Assembly: GCA_021767525.1 (NCBI GenBank)
Contig: JAASTF010000002.1
Location: 1 to 33,004, forward strand
Length of the DNA: 33,004 nucleotides
Direction of reading: 5' to 3'
Origin: Paracoccaceae bacterium
Lineage (GTDB): Bacteria > Pseudomonadota > Alphaproteobacteria > Rhodobacterales > Rhodobacteraceae
Shown here: positions 9,626 through 18,816 of the stretch, piece by piece
How positions within the stretch are numbered: position 1 is the first letter of the stretch
Layout: the number at the start of each line of letters is the position of its first letter
Notes under the pieces: generated by a model
What the model was told of the DNA's origin: nothing
What the model saw: only the letters and a program-made list of their open reading frames with translations
The model's database searches: none
Position numbers and translations under genes: made by a program

Positions 9626-10621
9626 ATGCGCGCACCGAAATTCTGGTTTACCCCGCCGGACCGGCCCGCGTTGCGCGCGCGGCTTTTGGCGCCGCTGGGC
9701 GCGCTTTACGGCCAAGCGACGGCGCGGCGGCTGGCGCAGGGGGCGCGGGGGCAGGTGGGCGTGCCGGTGATCTGCGTGGGCAACATCAATGCCGGCGGCA
9801 CCGGCAAGACGCCCACGGTGATCGCCGTGATCGAGGCGCTGCGCGATCTGCATCTTGAACCGGCGGTGGTGTCGCGCGGCTATGGCGGCACGCTGGACGG
9901 CCCGGTCGAGGTCGACCCAGCCCGCCACGGGGCCGCCGACGTGGGAGATGAGCCGCTGTTGCTGGCCGCCTTTGCCCGGGTCTGGGTGGCGCGGGATCGA
10001 GCGGCGGGCGCACGCGCCGCCGTGGCGGCGGGCGCACAGGTGGTCGTGCTGGACGACGGGTTTCAGAACCCCGGGCTGGCGCATGATCTGTCGATTGTCG
10101 TGGTGGATGCGGCCAAGGGATTCGGCAATGGCCGTTGCCTGCCCGCCGGGCCGCTGCGCGAACCCGTCAAGGCGGGCATGGCGCGGGCCGATCTTTTGCT
10201 GTCGATCGGCGACGATGCCGCCCAGACCGCGTTTGCAGCGACCTGGGGCGACGCGGTGACGGTGCCGCATCTGCGTGGCGTGCTGGCGCCGTTGCAGACG
10301 GGCATGGACTGGACCGATACACCCTTCCTGGCCATTGCCGGAATCGGCCACCCCGAGAAATTCTTTGCCACCCTGCGCGGCCTGGGCGCCAACCTGGTGC
10401 GGGCCGAGGCGTTGGAGGATCACCAGCCGCTGACTCACGCGCTGATGACCCGGCTGGAGAACGAGGCGAAACTGCGCGGTGCGCAGTTGGTGACCACGGA
10501 AAAGGACGCGGTGCGCCTGCCCGACAACTTTCGGATGAAGGTGATCACCCTGCCGGTGCGGTTGCAGATCGCGGATGATGCGCCGCTGCGCGCGGCGCTG
10601 AAGCGCGTGACTGCGCCTTAA
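9626..10621 (+). CDS. lpxK: Tetraacyldisaccharide 4'-kinase
   Basis: [53 protein letters not shown]-loop; [35 protein letters not shown]. Confidence 0.95.
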   Translation: MRAPKFWFTPPDRPALRARLLAPLGALYGQATARRLAQGARGQVGVPVICVGNINAGGTGKTPTVIAVIEALRDLHLEPAVVSRGYGGTLDGPVEVDPARHGAADVGDEPLLLAAFARVWVARDRAAGARAAVAAGAQVVVLDDGFQNPGLAHDLSIVVVDAAKGFGNGRCLPAGPLREPVKAGMARADLLLSIGDDAAQTAFAATWGDAVTVPHLRGVLAPLQTGMDWTDTPFLAIAGIGHPEKFFATLRGLGANLVRAEALEDHQPLTHALMTRLENEAKLRGAQLVTTEKDAVRLPDNFRMKVITLPVRLQIADDAPLRAALKRVTAP

Positions 10622-11265
10622 CGTGCCAGCATCCGCAGCCCCTGGGTCACGTCCGAGCGCACGGCCAGGCGCAGGCCGGGCTCATCCCCGGCCTTCAGCG
10701 CAGCCAGGATCAGGCGGTGATTATGCGGCGGCTCTTTCTGGCGCAGGCGGCCGTAAAGCGCGCGCATGGTCGGGCCCAATTGCAGCCAGACGGTTTCGGC
10801 CATCGCCAGCATCGCGGGGGCCTGGGCGCGCAGGTAAAGCGCACGATGGAATTCCAGGTTTGTGCGAATGTAGCCCACGGCATCCTGTTTCACGACCATC
10901 TCCGAGACGGTCGCATTGATCGTCGTCATTCGCTCGATCAGGGCCATGTGGGCGCGGGGCAAGGCACGGCTGGCCAGCTCGACCTCGATCAATGACCGCA
11001 GGGCGGCCAGTTCCTCGATCCGGTCATTGCTAAGCTCGGGCGTCGATACGCGGCCCGAGCTGGACAGCGTCAGCGCGCCCTCGGCCACCAAGCGGCGCAC
11101 GGCCTCGCGGGCGGGGGTCATCGAGACGCCGAATTCGCGCCCGAGGCCGCGCAGGGTCAGGGCCTGGCCGGGCGCGATTTCGCCATGCATGATCCGGGTG
11201 CGCAGCCCGCGATAAACGCGGTCATGGGCGGCGGGCGCCGGATCGGGGCGGGTGTTCATCAACAT
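10618..11265 (-). CDS. GntR family transcriptional regulator (FCD-type)
   Basis: [49 protein letters not shown] (GntR wHTH) plus helical FCD-like C-terminal domain. Start may be the internal MNTRPDP. Confidence 0.9.
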   Translation of the reverse strand: MLMNTRPDPAPAAHDRVYRGLRTRIMHGEIAPGQALTLRGLGREFGVSMTPAREAVRRLVAEGALTLSSSGRVSTPELSNDRIEELAALRSLIEVELASRALPRAHMALIERMTTINATVSEMVVKQDAVGYIRTNLEFHRALYLRAQAPAMLAMAETVWLQLGPTMRALYGRLRQKEPPHNHRLILAALKAGDEPGLRLAVRSDVTQGLRMLAR

Positions 11266-11296
11266 GGGCTATCTGTGATCACAAACGCGCGCGGCG

Positions 11297-11989
11297 TCAA
11301 TCGGCGAAGCGATAGCGGTGCAATTCATGCCCGTTCTGGCGCAGCCATCGGCGCGGCGCCTGGTAGGGGCCGTAAAGCCGCTGCACCACCGCCCAGAAGG
11401 CGGGCGAGTGGTTCATTTCGGCCAGGTGCGCGACCTCGTGCGCGGCCACGTAATCCAGCACCGGCGCAGGTGCGAGGATCAGACGCCAGGAAAACATCAA
11501 ACCGCCGTCCGACGTGCACGACCCCCACCGCGAGCGCGTGTCGCGCAGGGTCAGCCGGGCGTAGGACCGGCCAAGGGTCGCGGCGTAGCGGTCGCAGGCC
11601 GCCGACAGCCTGTCGCGCGCGGCCTCTTTCAGAAAGCCCTGTGCACGGGCGCCCATCCGCTCGACCGGGCCGGGCACGTGCAGCGCGTCTTCGGTCAGGC
11701 GCACCGCGCGCCCTGTGCCCGCGACCACCTGCCGGGCCTGTCCAAGCACGGGCAATTCAGCGCCCGGCGCGATCTGCACCGGCGCGACATGGCCGGCCAG
11801 CGTCTGCCGCAGCCAATCCGCCTTGGTCCGGGCAAAGTCCAGCGCCTCGCGCTCGGACACGCCATTGGGGCAGGTCAGCGTCACCCGCCCGTCCAGCCGC
11901 GACACGCGCAGGGAAATCCGCCGCGCGCGTCCCGATTTTCTAAGCAGCAGCGCAATAGGGGGGTTGCCGGGAAGGACATGCTGTCCCAT
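11297..11989 (-). CDS. M48/YgjP-type metallopeptidase (DUF45)
   Basis: VDYVAAHEVAHLAEMNHSPAFWAVV (HExxH) and TLRDTRSRWGSCTSDGGLMFSWRLILAP. Start placed at MGQHVLPGN (11989), preceded by GGAGG-CGAT-ATG; ORF track extends to 12103. Confidence 0.85.
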   Translation of the reverse strand: MGQHVLPGNPPIALLLRKSGRARRISLRVSRLDGRVTLTCPNGVSEREALDFARTKADWLRQTLAGHVAPVQIAPGAELPVLGQARQVVAGTGRAVRLTEDALHVPGPVERMGARAQGFLKEAARDRLSAACDRYAATLGRSYARLTLRDTRSRWGSCTSDGGLMFSWRLILAPAPVLDYVAAHEVAHLAEMNHSPAFWAVVQRLYGPYQAPRRWLRQNGHELHRYRFAD

Positions 11990-12102
11990 ATCGCCTCCGA
12001 ACGGGTCATGCCGCATCTGCGACATTGCCTTTGACACATCCCCGTCGTTATGGCAGGGGACGCGGATTGCCGACAAGATCAGAGATGCAAAGAGGGATCT
12101 CA

Positions 12103-12429
12103 ATGGCCAAGGAAGAATGGGGCGTCAAGCGCCTTTGCCCGACCACGGGCAAGCGGTTCTACGACATGAACAAAGATCCGATCGTCAGCCCCTACACGGG
12201 CGAGGTGGTTGAGGTCGAAACCGGCAAGCGCAGCATGATCGCAGCGGATGCCGAGGATTCGCAGACCAAGAAGATGAAGGAATCCGAAAGCGATTCGGAT
12301 GTCGATCTGCTGGACGATGATGACGTTGACGTTGAACTGGATGACGACATCCTGGATGACGAAGACGATGACAACGTGTCGCTTGACGATCTCAAGGACG
12401 TGGCGTCGGAAGACAGCGACGACTCGTGA
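12103..12429 (+). CDS. TIGR02300/FYDLN_acid family protein
   Basis: MAKEEWGVKRLCPTTGKRFYDMNKDPIVSPYTGE followed by a long Asp/Glu-rich tail. Confidence 0.92.
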   Translation: MAKEEWGVKRLCPTTGKRFYDMNKDPIVSPYTGEVVEVETGKRSMIAADAEDSQTKKMKESESDSDVDLLDDDDVDVELDDDILDDEDDDNVSLDDLKDVASEDSDDS

Positions 12430-12513
12430 TCCATTGCGGGCGGAATTTTCCGCTTGATCCCGTCCGCGCCTTTGCCTAGATAGCGGCGAACAGGCCGATA
12501 GGCCTGCCCGGAT

Positions 12514-12589
<76 letters not shown>

Positions 12590-12837
12590 AACCTACAATC
12601 CAACACGCGATATCCCGGCAAACAAACGCCGGTTCTGTGCCCGGCGCTGCATTCCTGTGCCACCTATGGCCATAGCGCCGCGTAATCGGGCCAGGGGCGG
12701 CGCTGCCGATTGCCATGCCGGCGTTAAGGCGCTTTGATGCGGCAGCGCGGCGCGGCAAGCCTGACCCCCTGTCGACTTTGCGGGCCTGCGCGCCTAAACA
12801 ACGGTGCAAGCCGATCCAAAGCCAAGATGACGACAGT

Positions 12838-13800
12838 ATGCCAGAGCCAGCCCATGATCGCGACGCATCGCAGCCCGAGCTTACGGTCATCATCGTCAGC
12901 TACAACACCCGCGACCTGACGTTGAAGGCGTTGGAAACGCTGTATGCCACCACGCGGGACACGTCGTTTCATACGGTGGTTTTCGACAATGCATCGCAAG
13001 ACGGCTCGGCCGAGGCGATCGCGGCCGCTTTTCCACAGGTCGAACTGATCGCGTCGGACGAAAACCTTGGTTTCGCCAAGGCCAACAATCTGGTCGCCGC
13101 GCAGGCCAAAACCGACTGGCTGTTGCTGCTGAACCCCGACACCGAATGCCATGCCGGCGCGGTGGATAACCTGATGGCGTTTTCGCGCGCCCATCCCCAG
13201 GCCGGAATCACCGGCGGGCGCACGGTGTTTCCCGATGGATCGCTGAACATCGCGTCGTGCTGGATGCGTATCACGCCCTGGTCGGCCTTTTGTTCGGCCA
13301 CTGGCCTAAGCTCGGTCTTTCCGGGATCGGCGCTGTTCAACCCCGAGGCGATGGGCGACTGGCAGCGTGACAGCGTGCGCGAGGTCGACATCGTCGTGGG
13401 CTGTTTCATGATGGTGCCGCGTGATTTGTGGGCCCGGTTGGACGGCTTTGACCTGCGCTATTTCATGTATGGGGAAGAGGCGGATTTGTGCTTGCGAGCC
13501 AAGGCATTGGGGTATCAGCCGATGATCACGCCGGATGCACAGATCATGCACCTGGTCGGCGCCTCGTCCAAGGCGCAGGCGCGCAAGTATTCGATGATCG
13601 CCAAGGCGCGCATGACCCTGATCCGCGATCACTGGCCGCCTGCCCTTGTGCCTTTCGGCCGGGCGATGCTGCGGCTATGGGCAGGCTCGCGCGCGGCGGT
13701 TTTGGGCCTGGTGGCCAGGGTGACCGGCAAAAAGAAAGAGTCTGCGGCGAAATGGGCCGAAATCTGGCACGATCGCCACGACTGGTTGCAGGGGTATTAA
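12838..13800 (+). CDS. Glycosyltransferase family 2 protein
   Basis: ELTVIIVSYNTRDLTLKALETLY, VVFDNASQDGS, ENLGFAKANN, LLLLNPDTE, GFDLRYFMYGEEADLCLRAKALGY (rhamnosyltransferase-like GT2). Confidence 0.93.
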   Translation: MPEPAHDRDASQPELTVIIVSYNTRDLTLKALETLYATTRDTSFHTVVFDNASQDGSAEAIAAAFPQVELIASDENLGFAKANNLVAAQAKTDWLLLLNPDTECHAGAVDNLMAFSRAHPQAGITGGRTVFPDGSLNIASCWMRITPWSAFCSATGLSSVFPGSALFNPEAMGDWQRDSVREVDIVVGCFMMVPRDLWARLDGFDLRYFMYGEEADLCLRAKALGYQPMITPDAQIMHLVGASSKAQARKYSMIAKARMTLIRDHWPPALVPFGRAMLRLWAGSRAAVLGLVARVTGKKKESAAKWAEIWHDRHDWLQGY

Positions 13801-13801
13801 G

Positions 13802-14380
13802 ATGACGGAACCCGCCGATCACGGCGTTCAGAAGGTGCGCAAATCGCGGGCGCAACGCTTTGTGCGCCTGCTGTTGGCGACGTTCGATCCGCGCGCCTGG
13901 GCGCATTTCATCAAGGTGATGAATTACTACAATTACAGCCACGTGCAGGAATTGCGAAAGGCACAGGTTTCGCCGCGGGCCAATATCGCGCCGAATGCAG
14001 GCTTTGCGAATGGCCAGAATATCGTGATCCACGACAACGCGACCATCGGTGCGCATTGCCAGATCTGGGCCGGCCCCGCGCGGGCCCGTGTCGTCATCGG
14101 CAAGGACGCTTTGTTTGCCCCGGACGTGATGGTGACGGCGACATCCTATCGCTACAACGAGGGCGCCCCGGTAACCGATCAGGCAATGGACGAGGCCGAT
14201 ATCGACATCGGCCCCGATTGCTGGTTGGGCCGTGGTGCGACGATCCTGGCCGGCACCCAGCTGGGCGAGGGGTGTATCGTGGGGGCGCATTCGGTGGTGC
14301 GCGGCACGTTCGCGCCATACTCGGTGATCGCAGGCAGCCCGGCCCGTGTCGTCGGGCAGCGCACGCCGCCGGGTGACTGA
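13802..14380 (+). CDS. Hexapeptide-repeat (LbetaH) acyltransferase, putative polysaccharide acetyltransferase
   Basis: VSPRANIAPNAGFANGQNIVIHDNATIGAHCQIW...IDIGPDCWLGRGATILAGTQLGEGCIVGAHSVVRGTFAPYSVIAGSPARVVGQR. Confidence 0.9.
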   Translation: MTEPADHGVQKVRKSRAQRFVRLLLATFDPRAWAHFIKVMNYYNYSHVQELRKAQVSPRANIAPNAGFANGQNIVIHDNATIGAHCQIWAGPARARVVIGKDALFAPDVMVTATSYRYNEGAPVTDQAMDEADIDIGPDCWLGRGATILAGTQLGEGCIVGAHSVVRGTFAPYSVIAGSPARVVGQRTPPGD

Positions 14381-14382
14381 CC

Positions 14383-15339
14383 ATGTGGCGCGAACGCCTG
14401 ATCGGCGTGTTGCTGTTCGGACTGGTGGCCACGCTTGCAGTGGCAGCCTTCAGCCATCTTATCCCCGAAAGCGCGCCTCAATACATCAGCGTGCAAGCCC
14501 GGATGCTGGATAGTATCCGCCCGCATCTTCTGGTGCCAGCGCTGGCGTTATGCGCTGTGCTGGCCGGCTTGGGCCAAAGGCGCGCGGCGGCGGTGGGGGG
14601 CGCGGCGGCGATGCTGGTGCTCGTCGCGCTGGTTGTCGATCATGCCGCCCGCATTGCGCCGCGTGCGGATCAGGGCGATCTTAGCGTCGTCTGGTTCAAC
14701 ATGTTGGAAACCAACGAGATCACCGCCGAAAGGCTGGCGCGCGCTCTGCGCGCCGCCGATGCCGACGTGATCGTGATCGGGGAAAGCACCGCCGCCATCG
14801 CGCGGGACCTGCCGACACAGTTGGGCGATAGTCATCCCCATCGGCTGGGCTGCACCGGCGAGGACAGATGCGGGGTGCTGTTGCTGTCACGGCTGCCACT
14901 GGGCACGTCGCGCATCCGCGATATGCCGTCGGGGCGCGAGCGTTTTATCCGCGTGGTGATCGAACAGCCGGGTCGCCAGCGCACGCACCTGATCGCCTTT
15001 CACATGGTCAAACCCTGGTTCAGCGGCTTTGCAGAAACCGAGATGACCGCGCTTGAAGCGGCGTTGGATGCCAAGACCGCGCCGCCGACGATCCTGGTAG
15101 GCGATTTCAACGCCGCCCCGTGGAGCTGGCGGATGCGCCATATCGAACGCAGCTTTGGCCTGCGTCATGCGGCCAGACCCATCGCCACCTGGCCGGCCGG
15201 GGCCGGTGCGCTGGGCGTGCCGATCGACCATGTGTTGCTGCGCGGGGGCACGGCCTTGTCATCGGTCAAGCCCTGGGGGGCGGATCTGGGGTCAAACCAT
15301 CGCGGCCTGCGGGCGGAAATCGCCTTGCCGCGCGAATAG
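14383..15339 (+). CDS. Membrane-anchored endonuclease/exonuclease/phosphatase (EEP) family protein
   Basis: N-terminal TM segments; VVWFNMLETN, VIVIGEST, ILVGDFNAAPWS, PIDHVLLR, SNHRGLRAEIALP. Confidence 0.88.
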   Translation: MWRERLIGVLLFGLVATLAVAAFSHLIPESAPQYISVQARMLDSIRPHLLVPALALCAVLAGLGQRRAAAVGGAAAMLVLVALVVDHAARIAPRADQGDLSVVWFNMLETNEITAERLARALRAADADVIVIGESTAAIARDLPTQLGDSHPHRLGCTGEDRCGVLLLSRLPLGTSRIRDMPSGRERFIRVVIEQPGRQRTHLIAFHMVKPWFSGFAETEMTALEAALDAKTAPPTILVGDFNAAPWSWRMRHIERSFGLRHAARPIATWPAGAGALGVPIDHVLLRGGTALSSVKPWGADLGSNHRGLRAEIALPRE

Positions 15340-15347
15340 CCGGCGGT

Positions 15348-16043
15348 TCAGCAGTCGCGGCCGGCGGCCCGTGCGATCATGCGGCGCAGCACGGGGTCGA
15401 CAATCTGCCGCGTTGCCCGGTCGGTCGGGTGCAACCCGTCGGGAAAGGCGTCTTGCAGCCCCGCCGCCCGCCAGCGCGGATACAGATCGATCAGCGCCAG
15501 ATCGCGTGCGTCGGCGATCTGCCCAAGTTGGGCATAGTGCTGCGCCAACCAAGGCCGCAGCCATCCGCGCACCCCATAAGCGGGTGACATGGTCATCAGC
15601 GCGATCCGCGCCTCGGGCAAGTCGCGGCGCAGACTATCCAGCATCGCATTCAAGCGCGTCCGCGCCCGATCCAGTGACAGGCCGTCGCGCAGATCGGCGT
15701 CGTTGACGGCAAATTCGATCAGAACAAGGTCGGGCCGATGCGCCACGACCTGTGCCACCTGGTCCAGCGCCCAATCGGTCGTCGCCCCCGGTTGCGCGAC
15801 GCGCTGCACCGCGACCTTGTGGCCGAAACAGGCGGCCAGGTCCCGGGCCAGCCGGTCGGGCCAGGCATTGCCGGCGCTCAGCGAGGTGCCGAAGGCCACG
15901 ATGCGCTGCGGCGTCACGCCATCCGGCCAGGCCGTGATGGGGCGGTCACGCGCGGTGGTATCGCTGCGTCCGGGCAAAAAGGCCACGGCGCTGGCAATCG
16001 CCAAACACCCTACCACGAAGGCCACGATCAGCGGCAGCCGCAT
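15348..16043 (-). CDS. SGNH/GDSL hydrolase family protein
   Basis: Block I variant IVAFGTSLSAGNAWP; LVLIEFAVNDAD; block V DGLHPTDRA; N-terminal TM/signal anchor. Confidence 0.82.
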   Translation of the reverse strand: MRLPLIVAFVVGCLAIASAVAFLPGRSDTTARDRPITAWPDGVTPQRIVAFGTSLSAGNAWPDRLARDLAACFGHKVAVQRVAQPGATTDWALDQVAQVVAHRPDLVLIEFAVNDADLRDGLSLDRARTRLNAMLDSLRRDLPEARIALMTMSPAYGVRGWLRPWLAQHYAQLGQIADARDLALIDLYPRWRAAGLQDAFPDGLHPTDRATRQIVDPVLRRMIARAAGRDC

Positions 16044-16049
16044 CGCGGC

Positions 16050-18596
16050 CTACCTGTCTTTCAGGCGCAGGTCGGCATTGCGCACCGTCAGGCTGCCTGA
16101 ACGGTCGCGCCCGACACGCTGCACCGCGATCGACAGAAGGCGGTGCCCGTCCAGCAGCGGGCCCAGTTCGAAATCGACCTTGCTGCCATTCTTGACCACG
16201 CCTTGCCATCGCTCAAGCTCGGTCACCTGTTCGCCCTTGGCGCGGGCGACCAGCCTGATCTCGGTGCTTTCGGTGCCATCCAGCCCGACCTCGAAGGAAA
16301 AGCCGTAGGTCGCGCCGCCGGTCACGGGCAGGGGACGCGACAGGCGAAGCTGGTTGTTCGAGCCGCCCGACTCCACCGCGGCGCCATCCGACAGAACCTT
16401 CCAGCTGCGCGAATGCCGCCAAACCACCGGAAGGTCGGGCAACAGCGCGCCGGTTTCGGTGTGATCGACGCTTTTGGCCTGGCTTAGCGGGCCAGTGCGG
16501 CCGGTTTTCTGCGACGGGTCATAGGCGTCTATCGCCTGGCGCAGCACGACCGCTTCGGGGGACGATGTCACGTCTTGGCCGATGTAGTCCTTGACCCCCC
16601 ACCAGTCATTGCCGCTGGTGCGGCTGTGCGACATGAAATGCATGTATTCGTTGAGGCCCTTCTCGCTCATGATTTCAAGCCACCGGCCCAGCACGCGGGC
16701 GCCCGCCGGGCCGGTGTTGAAGGCTTCGTACATGTCGAACGCGCCATCGACCGGATAGGACACGTGGCTGCCGCCCTCGTATGCCACGAAATTCAGGCCA
16801 AGCGCCTGGGCGTAATCGGCGTGGGCATCCAGCCGGAAAGATGTGCTTAGCGCCAGGCCGGACCGCAGCCCGGTAAAGATCTGCCCGAACAAGGTGCCGC
16901 CATAGCCCACAAGCTGCGTGTGAGCGATCATCTGCTCCAGGCTGCGCGTGGGCAGGCGATCGAAGATCAGAACATCGGTCCAATCGGCGGCGCCTTCGCC
17001 GCGATATTGCAGCGCGCGACCGTTCAGCCGCAGCACGCGCGGCAGGTCAGTCAGCGGGTCAAGCCCAGCCTCGATATCCGCCCAGATCAGCCGTGTCACC
17101 GCGATGTCCAGGTCGTCAGACCACGGCACGTCGCGGCGCGGGGCGCGCAGGTTTTCGGCTGTCAGCGTCACCAGCTGCTCGGGGTTCGACCCGAAGATCA
17201 GCCAATCGGCCAGCGCCTCGGCCTGGGCCTCGGCGCCGTCGACGGTTTTCAGGACATGCTGAGCCACCACCGCGTCGGGGCGTCTGTCGGCCAGGGTGCC
17301 GCCGAAATACATCGCGACCGAGTAATCCGTCACCACCTCAAGCGGCAGGGGTGTGCCGTCATTCATCTCTTGCGCTTCGCGGGCCTGGAAATAGCGCACA
17401 AGGTAGCCATCGCTCAGGCTGCCGCCAGGCCGCAAAGACCCGGAAAACGCCCAGCCGGGCGCGATGAACCGCGCTTCTCGGCCGGCGTCGTCGAACACGT
17501 CGCCCAGGATCTTGTAAAGCTGCGGGCCGCGATAGGCCGACCATTCGACGGTGGCCCAGGGGCCGACCTCGTCGAAATCCTCGAACGTGGTTTGGGCCAT
17601 GCGCAGGGAATAGCGATAGCCCTCGAAGCCGCGGGCGCTGTTGAACAGCTCGTTGCCGTATTCCCACCGCGCCACCAGCCCGTCATCCAGGTTTTCAGCG
17701 ACATAACGGCCCAGCGTGGCGGCACGGGTGTCGGTGATGTCGACAGGCAGCGCGATCCACGGGTCTGCGCCGGTCAGGTTCGACAATTCGACGATGTGCG
17801 AGATCGGCGCCGACACCTCGAAACTGCCCTCGTTTCCGGCGCCGCCGGCATGATTGTTGAACGTGTAATAGTCGGGCCCGACATAGCGCTGTTCGGGCGT
17901 GGGCGATGTCCAGTTCGAGCCCTCTTCGCCCCAGCCGTTGCCGTCTTCCTGAATCCGGTTGGCGCGCATCCAGTCCATGAACCGCAGCGTGCCATAGCCG
18001 CGCAGATCGGCCAGCAATTCGGGGGCGAATGTCTCGCCGGCGCGAAACGCCGCGAGATGGGTGTGATGGACCAGTGCAAGCGATCGGATGTGCGTTCCCG
18101 GGCGCACGTCGTGGATTTGCATCCGCAGCCGGGCCAGCTCTTCGTTGTTCACGTCGAAATTCACGTCGACGAACCAGTACTCGGTGCCCTGTATGTTTTC
18201 GGTCGGCAGAAAGGCGGCGTTCAACTTGCCCGTCAGCTGACCATCGGTGCTGCTGTGGATCGAGAACTGCCCCGCGCCGCGTCCATACAGGCGAAACATG
18301 CCGGTATGCGGCGCGATTCCGGCCACGTCGCGCGACCGGATCAGAAGATCCGAGGCGACATAGCGTTCTGGCACCACGGTGGGATAGCCGTTTTCATCAT
18401 AAGCGATACGGCCCGTGTTCGACGGATCGTCCCATGGGCGCGCGCCTTTCAACTGGTTGACGTAGATCACCAGGTTGTTGGCGCGGCTGCCCGAAAACCA
18501 GGCGACGTTGGCGCCGATTTCAGTCGACGACGCCTGTTGCTCGAAAACCGTAAGCTGCGGGTCATGGGCCAGCGCCTGGGCTAGGTCTGTGTCCAC
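16050..18596 (-). CDS. Large putative glycoside hydrolase-like protein (GH-A clan-like TIM barrel plus C-terminal beta domain)
   Basis: PWIALPVDITDTRAATLGRYVAENLDDGLVARWEYGNELFN (strand-4 NE-like) and LGLNFVAYEGGSHVSYP (strand-7 Glu-like). GTG start with GGAGG Shine-Dalgarno; in-frame TGA 18 nt upstream. Confidence 0.6.
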   Translation of the reverse strand: MDTDLAQALAHDPQLTVFEQQASSTEIGANVAWFSGSRANNLVIYVNQLKGARPWDDPSNTGRIAYDENGYPTVVPERYVASDLLIRSRDVAGIAPHTGMFRLYGRGAGQFSIHSSTDGQLTGKLNAAFLPTENIQGTEYWFVDVNFDVNNEELARLRMQIHDVRPGTHIRSLALVHHTHLAAFRAGETFAPELLADLRGYGTLRFMDWMRANRIQEDGNGWGEEGSNWTSPTPEQRYVGPDYYTFNNHAGGAGNEGSFEVSAPISHIVELSNLTGADPWIALPVDITDTRAATLGRYVAENLDDGLVARWEYGNELFNSARGFEGYRYSLRMAQTTFEDFDEVGPWATVEWSAYRGPQLYKILGDVFDDAGREARFIAPGWAFSGSLRPGGSLSDGYLVRYFQAREAQEMNDGTPLPLEVVTDYSVAMYFGGTLADRRPDAVVAQHVLKTVDGAEAQAEALADWLIFGSNPEQLVTLTAENLRAPRRDVPWSDDLDIAVTRLIWADIEAGLDPLTDLPRVLRLNGRALQYRGEGAADWTDVLIFDRLPTRSLEQMIAHTQLVGYGGTLFGQIFTGLRSGLALSTSFRLDAHADYAQALGLNFVAYEGGSHVSYPVDGAFDMYEAFNTGPAGARVLGRWLEIMSEKGLNEYMHFMSHSRTSGNDWWGVKDYIGQDVTSSPEAVVLRQAIDAYDPSQKTGRTGPLSQAKSVDHTETGALLPDLPVVWRHSRSWKVLSDGAAVESGGSNNQLRLSRPLPVTGGATYGFSFEVGLDGTESTEIRLVARAKGEQVTELERWQGVVKNGSKVDFELGPLLDGHRLLSIAVQRVGRDRSGSLTVRNADLRLKDR

Positions 18597-18733
18597 CGTC
18601 GGCTCCTCCGGTCAGGGTATATTGTTTCCAGACCCTGCCACCTGAAACTTGAATCACATCGTGTCTCGGATCAATCCCTGCCCCCTGGATAGGCAGTATT
18701 CCCCGAATTTTCCGCATATTGTTGCGCAACTCT

Positions 18734-18783
18734 GTGTCAATATTGGTGCTTTTCTTGACACTTTCAGGGGCAAAGCCCTTAAA
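18734..18783. promoter_or_regulatory. Candidate divergent promoter/operator region
   Basis: Perfect inverted repeat GTGTCAA (18734-18740)-N14-TTGACAC (18755-18761). Right arm contains TTGACA with CTTAAA 17 bp downstream on +; left arm gives TTGACA on the - strand. Confidence 0.45.
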
Positions 18784-18816
18784 CGTGAGGTCAAGTTCAG
18801 AAAGATTTTGCCGATT

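Noticed and set aside
12192-12434. Ser-rich minus-strand ORF
   Set aside because: Antisense of the Asp/Glu-rich tail of the FYDLN protein (GAC/GAT codons read as serine codons).
12627-12646. CGCCGG-TTCTGTGC-CCGGCG hairpin after the tRNA as a terminator
   Set aside because: No T-tract follows; not enough support to call a terminator.
16920-18584. 554-aa plus-strand ORF
   Set aside because: Shadow of the 848-aa GH-like gene, which has a strong RBS and recognisable motifs.
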